64,000 nucleotides of DNA, taken from Paludibaculum fermentans. Its GTDB lineage: Bacteria; Acidobacteriota; Terriglobia; Bryobacterales; Bryobacteraceae. The stretch is taken from assembly GCF_015277775.1 (NCBI RefSeq), contig NZ_CP063849.1, forward strand, positions 5,409,501-5,473,500. The letters are read 5' to 3'. Both the position numbers and the translations under genes were made by a program. Shown here piece by piece: positions 61,287-64,000 of the stretch (the first letter of the stretch is position 1; each line of letters opens with the position of its first letter). The notes below the pieces were generated by a model. It worked only from the letters and a program-made list of their open reading frames with translations, was not told the DNA's origin and did not search any database.

Positions 61287-64000
61287 TTATGGGATGTTCC
61301 AGGTACCGGTCTGAACCCAACCGGTATCACGCCGCAGGACATCCAGGGTGCGTTCGAACAGCTTCTTCGCACCGCTCATGGGCGCCTTCATCGTGACCGG
61401 AACGGAGACGATCAGGTTGCCGGAGTTGTTCTGGACGGTGGTGCCGGCCGGATTGACCGAGCACGCCGTGCTGTCGAGGGCGTTCGAGGCCACTCCAGGG
61501 GTGATGGGCCCAAGGAAGAACCCAACGTCGCCTGAGTACATCCAGAGGCCGTTGCCGGCGCGATCGTAATGGACGAAGCAGAACGGCTGTCCGCCGCCAT
61601 CGGTGGCGCTGGCGACCAGGAACTGCACCCAGCCAAACGGAGCGCCGAAGAAGCCGGGAGGATCGGGGTAGGTCAGGACAAAGGTCTGACTTGCACCGCT
61701 GCCGGAATTCGGGTTGACCGTGGGCGTGGCCGGCGGCGTGGCCACCGTGCTCCAGATGCCCTGCTGCACCCAGCCGGTATCGAAGAAGAACTGGTCCTGG
61801 GTGCGGAGGTAGACGTTGCGGGCGCCCGCCGTCTTGAAGATGACGTTGGGGCTGACCGTGAGGGTGGTGCCGTTACCCGCTACCGTGGAGGCCGAGGTGT
61901 TCACGGCGCAGAGGGTGTTCTGCAGGACTTGCGAGGCGGCGCCGGGCGCGATTGGACCGACGAAGAAGCCGCCGTCGCCATAGAGCCAGAGCCCGTTGCC
62001 CTGGACGTCGTAGTGCAGGAAGCAGAACGACTGGCCGCCACCGTCGGTTGCGACGGCGAAGAGCATCTGAACCCATTGGAGGGTGGAGTAGCCGTTGACG
62101 GTCCGGTAGACGCCATTGAACGTCTGAACGCCGCCGGAGCCGGTTTCGGGCGAGACCGACATGGTGGTGACCGGCAGAAGGATGCCAGGCTGCAGCAGAC
62201 CCTGGACGCCAGAGGTGCTGGTGGCCGGGGAAGCGATGCCGAACTGGCCGAACGAGTTGCTGCCCCAGCCGCGGACGAAGCCGTCCGTCTTCCAGCCGAT
62301 GCTGTGCGTGCCGCCGGCCGCGATGGCCAGGCCGCCGTACATGCCGACGGTCATCGTGGGGACAAAGCGAGTGGTGTTGGTGGTGTCGCCCAATTGGCCG
62401 CTGGTGTTCAAGCCCCAGGCCCAAACGGAGCCATCCGCCTTCAGTGCCAGACTGTGAGCGTTGCCGGCCGAGATAGCCACAACCCCGGTCAGCCCGTCCG
62501 CGCGGGAGAGGGTGACCCGGTTGCTGCTCGTGCCGTCTCCAACCTGGCCGGAAGTGTTGAGACCCCAGCCCCAAACGGTTCCATCGCTTCTCAGCGCCAG
62601 TCCGTGGGAAGCGCCGGCTGCGATGGCGATAATGCCCGCGAGTCCGGGGACCTGGACGGGCGTCAGTTTCCTGGTCAGGGTGCCGTCGCCCAGCTGTCCG
62701 CTGGTGTTGTTACCCCAGGACCAAACCGTACCGTCGGACTTCAGCGCAAGGCTGAAGCCGTCGCCGGCGGCCACGGAAACCATGCTGGTGAGGCCGGTGA
62801 CCTGGACAGGCGCGAGGCGGGTGGACTGAGTGTTGTCTCCGATCGCACCATTTGTGTTCGCGCCCCAGGCCCAAACCGTACCGTCGCTCTTGCGGGCCAA
62901 GCTGTGATCCTTGCCGCCGGCAACCCGCGTCACGCCGGTCAAGCCGGTGACGGTGACTGGCGACAGGCGGGTGGTGGAGGAACCATCACCCAACTGGCCG
63001 GTCGAGTTGAGGCCGAAGCTGCGGACCGTTCCGTCCTTCAGAACCACAAGGGTATGTGACCAGCCCGCCGCTACGCCGAGGATGTTGGTCAACCCGGGGA
63101 CCTGCACCGGCGTGGGGCGGTCGGTGGTGGTGCCATCGCCGAGTTCGCCGTTCGCATTGCCGCCACTGCCCCAGAGGGTCCCATCGTTATACAGCACCAG
63201 GGAGTGATCCTGGGCCGCCGCCAGGCGTTGCCCCAGCGTGCTGGGCGTCGGCGCCGGGTAGAAGCAGGGTGTTTCCGCCGCCGTCACGGCGAAGGTGTTG
63301 AAGTAGGGAGTCGCGCTGCCGCGGCCCAGTTCGCCGCGTTCGTTGTCGCCAGCGGTGATGACGCTGCCGTCCGAGAGGCGGATCAGGCTGTGGAAGGCGC
63401 CGGCGCCGGCGGCAACCGCCGTGGTTACGCCGCTGACGGCCGTCGGAACCAGAGCGTCAGAGAAATTGCCCTGTCCGAGAGCGCCGTAGACGCTGTAGCC
63501 CCAAGTCCAGGCGGTACCGTCGGACTTGATGGCAATCGTGTGATAGCCTCCACCGGCGATTTCCGTCGCGCCGGTCAGCGTGCCGGAGCGCACGGGAGCA
63601 GACTTGGCGACCAAAGTGTTGTCGCCCAACTGGCCGTGATTGTTCGCACCCCAGGCCCAGACTGAACCATCGAGCTTCACCGCAATGCTGTGGAAGCTGC
63701 CCGCTGCGACGGTTTCCGCCACGAAGCTGAGAATGGCTTTCGGCGTGAGGCGGGAAGTAGTGGTGCCGTCGCCCAGCTGGCCAACCGTATTGAGGCCCCA
63801 GGCGTAGACCGTGCCGTCGCTCTTGCGCGCCAAGCTGTGGGAGTCGCCGGCGGCGATTGCCGTGATGCCGGTGAGTCCGGAGACCTGTACCGGGCTCTGC
63901 CGCGTGGTGGTCGAGCCGTCACCCAACTGGCCCGCGCCGTTGAAGCCCCAGGCCCAGACGGTGCCGTCGTTCTTCAGCGCCAGGGTGTGATACTGGCCCG
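61287..64000 (-). CDS. RCC1-repeat protein with C-terminal tandem modules (5' end cut by window edge)
   Basis: The stop is at 61287 and the frame is open to the right end, so the N-terminus and any signal peptide lie outside. The visible part carries many RCC1-type beta-propeller repeats, each about 50 residues with SHSLARKSDGTVYAWG- or SDGTVWSWGNNTSGQLGDG-like cores. It then has two C-terminal modules (about 62162 to 61725 and 61724 to 61290) with DGGGQSFCFLHYD and GGFFVGPIAPG, matching the modules in the convergent metalloprotease. RCC1-like bacterial proteins are usually surface or secreted. A start at 63926 is not real; the frame upstream codes another repeat. Confidence 0.88.
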   Translation of the reverse strand, partial: GQYHTLALKNDGTVWAWGFNGAGQLGDGSTTTRQSPVQVSGLTGITAIAAGDSHSLARKSDGTVYAWGLNTVGQLGDGTTTSRLTPKAILSFVAETVAAGSFHSIAVKLDGSVWAWGANNHGQLGDNTLVAKSAPVRSGTLTGATEIAGGGYHTIAIKSDGTAWTWGYSVYGALGQGNFSDALVPTAVSGVTTAVAAGAGAFHSLIRLSDGSVITAGDNERGELGRGSATPYFNTFAVTAAETPCFYPAPTPSTLGQRLAAAQDHSLVLYNDGTLWGSGGNANGELGDGTTTDRPTPVQVPGLTNILGVAAGWSHTLVVLKDGTVRSFGLNSTGQLGDGSSTTRLSPVTVTGLTGVTRVAGGKDHSLARKSDGTVWAWGANTNGAIGDNTQSTRLAPVQVTGLTSMVSVAAGDGFSLALKSDGTVWSWGNNTSGQLGDGTLTRKLTPVQVPGLAGIIAIAAGASHGLALRSDGTVWGWGLNTSGQVGDGTSSNRVTLSRADGLTGVVAISAGNAHSLALKADGSVWAWGLNTSGQLGDTTNTTRFVPTMTVGMYGGLAIAAGGTHSIGWKTDGFVRGWGSNSFGQFGIASPATSTSGVQGLLQPGILLPVTTMSVSPETGSGGVQTFNGVYRTVNGYSTLQWVQMLFAVATDGGGQSFCFLHYDVQGNGLWLYGDGGFFVGPIAPGAASQVLQNTLCAVNTSASTVAGNGTTLTVSPNVIFKTAGARNVYLRTQDQFFFDTGWVQQGIWSTVATPPATPTVNPNSGSGASQTFVLTYPDPPGFFGAPFGWVQFLVASATDGGGQPFCFVHYDRAGNGLWMYSGDVGFFLGPITPGVASNALDSTACSVNPAGTTVQNNSGNLIVSVPVTMKAPMSGAKKLFERTLDVLRRDTGWVQTGTWNIP
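61290..62162 (-). repeat. Left-reading arm of the large imperfect inverted repeat
   Basis: Codes the two C-terminal modules of the RCC1 protein. Centre of symmetry is near the terminator at about 61,239. Confidence 0.8.

Noticed and set aside
1-64000. CRISPR array, insertion sequence or prophage
   Set aside because: No regularly spaced repeats, transposase motifs or phage structural genes were seen on either strand.

Overview
The window looks like a chromosomal segment of an Acidobacteriota bacterium of the Bryobacterales (Solibacter/Paludibaculum) type. This is inferred from gene content and not from any marker search: an Oar-like TonB-dependent receptor with an N-terminal carboxypeptidase-like domain, a winged-helix/TolB-propeller membrane regulator, DUF1501 and DUF1549/DUF1553 proteins, PEP-CTERM proteins, lineage-typical secreted proteins of unknown function, and high GC throughout. 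There is no rRNA, tRNA, CRISPR array, transposase or phage gene that I can support. Both ends cut a gene: a Ppx/GppA phosphatase at the left and an RCC1-repeat protein at the right.

Layout. 0-4.1 kb: Ppx/GppA, a secreted M20D amidohydrolase, then RidA and a Tat-exported sulfatase on the minus strand. 4.4-9.8 kb: two large polytopic membrane proteins of GT-C-like build alternate with two paralogous PEP-CTERM proteins. 10-17.6 kb: mostly housekeeping minus-strand genes (PIN/TRAM protein, ispD, ispF, alpha/beta hydrolase; RRM RNA-binding protein; class V aminotransferase with serA; ferredoxin), plus YqeY on the plus strand. 17.7-23 kb: OPT transporter, UlaG-like metallo-hydrolase and a membrane-fused spermidine-synthase-like protein. 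23-27.5 kb: GH88 with a secreted protein of unknown function, divergent from CDGSH protein, glycine-zipper lipoprotein and PlsC.

27.5-29.76 kb is a visibly AT-richer island holding two membrane genes: a PAP2-fold protein whose PSGH motif reads PSGF, and a five-helix membrane protein with a C-terminal sensor-like domain. This is the least explained part of the window. 30-39.1 kb: a small four-helix membrane protein, an apparent operon of two paralogous DUF1549/DUF1553 proteins and one DUF1501 protein, two secreted unknown proteins and a eukaryote/archaeal-type prolyl-tRNA synthetase. 39.2-46.6 kb: regulator, TonB receptor and exported FAD oxidoreductase, which reads as a nutrient-uptake locus. 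46.6-51 kb: methyltransferase, rlmB, MerR regulator and flbD-motA-motB. 51-55.2 kb: an operon of two secreted TPR-type proteins and rnc, a small hypothetical gene and a TPR protein. 55.2-64 kb: a glycosyltransferase, a 1434-residue astacin-family metalloprotease and, convergent to it, the RCC1-repeat protein. These last two end in the same tandem pair of about 145-residue modules, so their 3' ends form a large imperfect inverted repeat around a shared terminator.

The genes together suggest a free-living, flagellated heterotroph that exports many polysaccharide-, sulfate-ester- and protein-degrading enzymes. Three terminators in the window share the stem core AAGGCCGCC/GGCGGCCTT.
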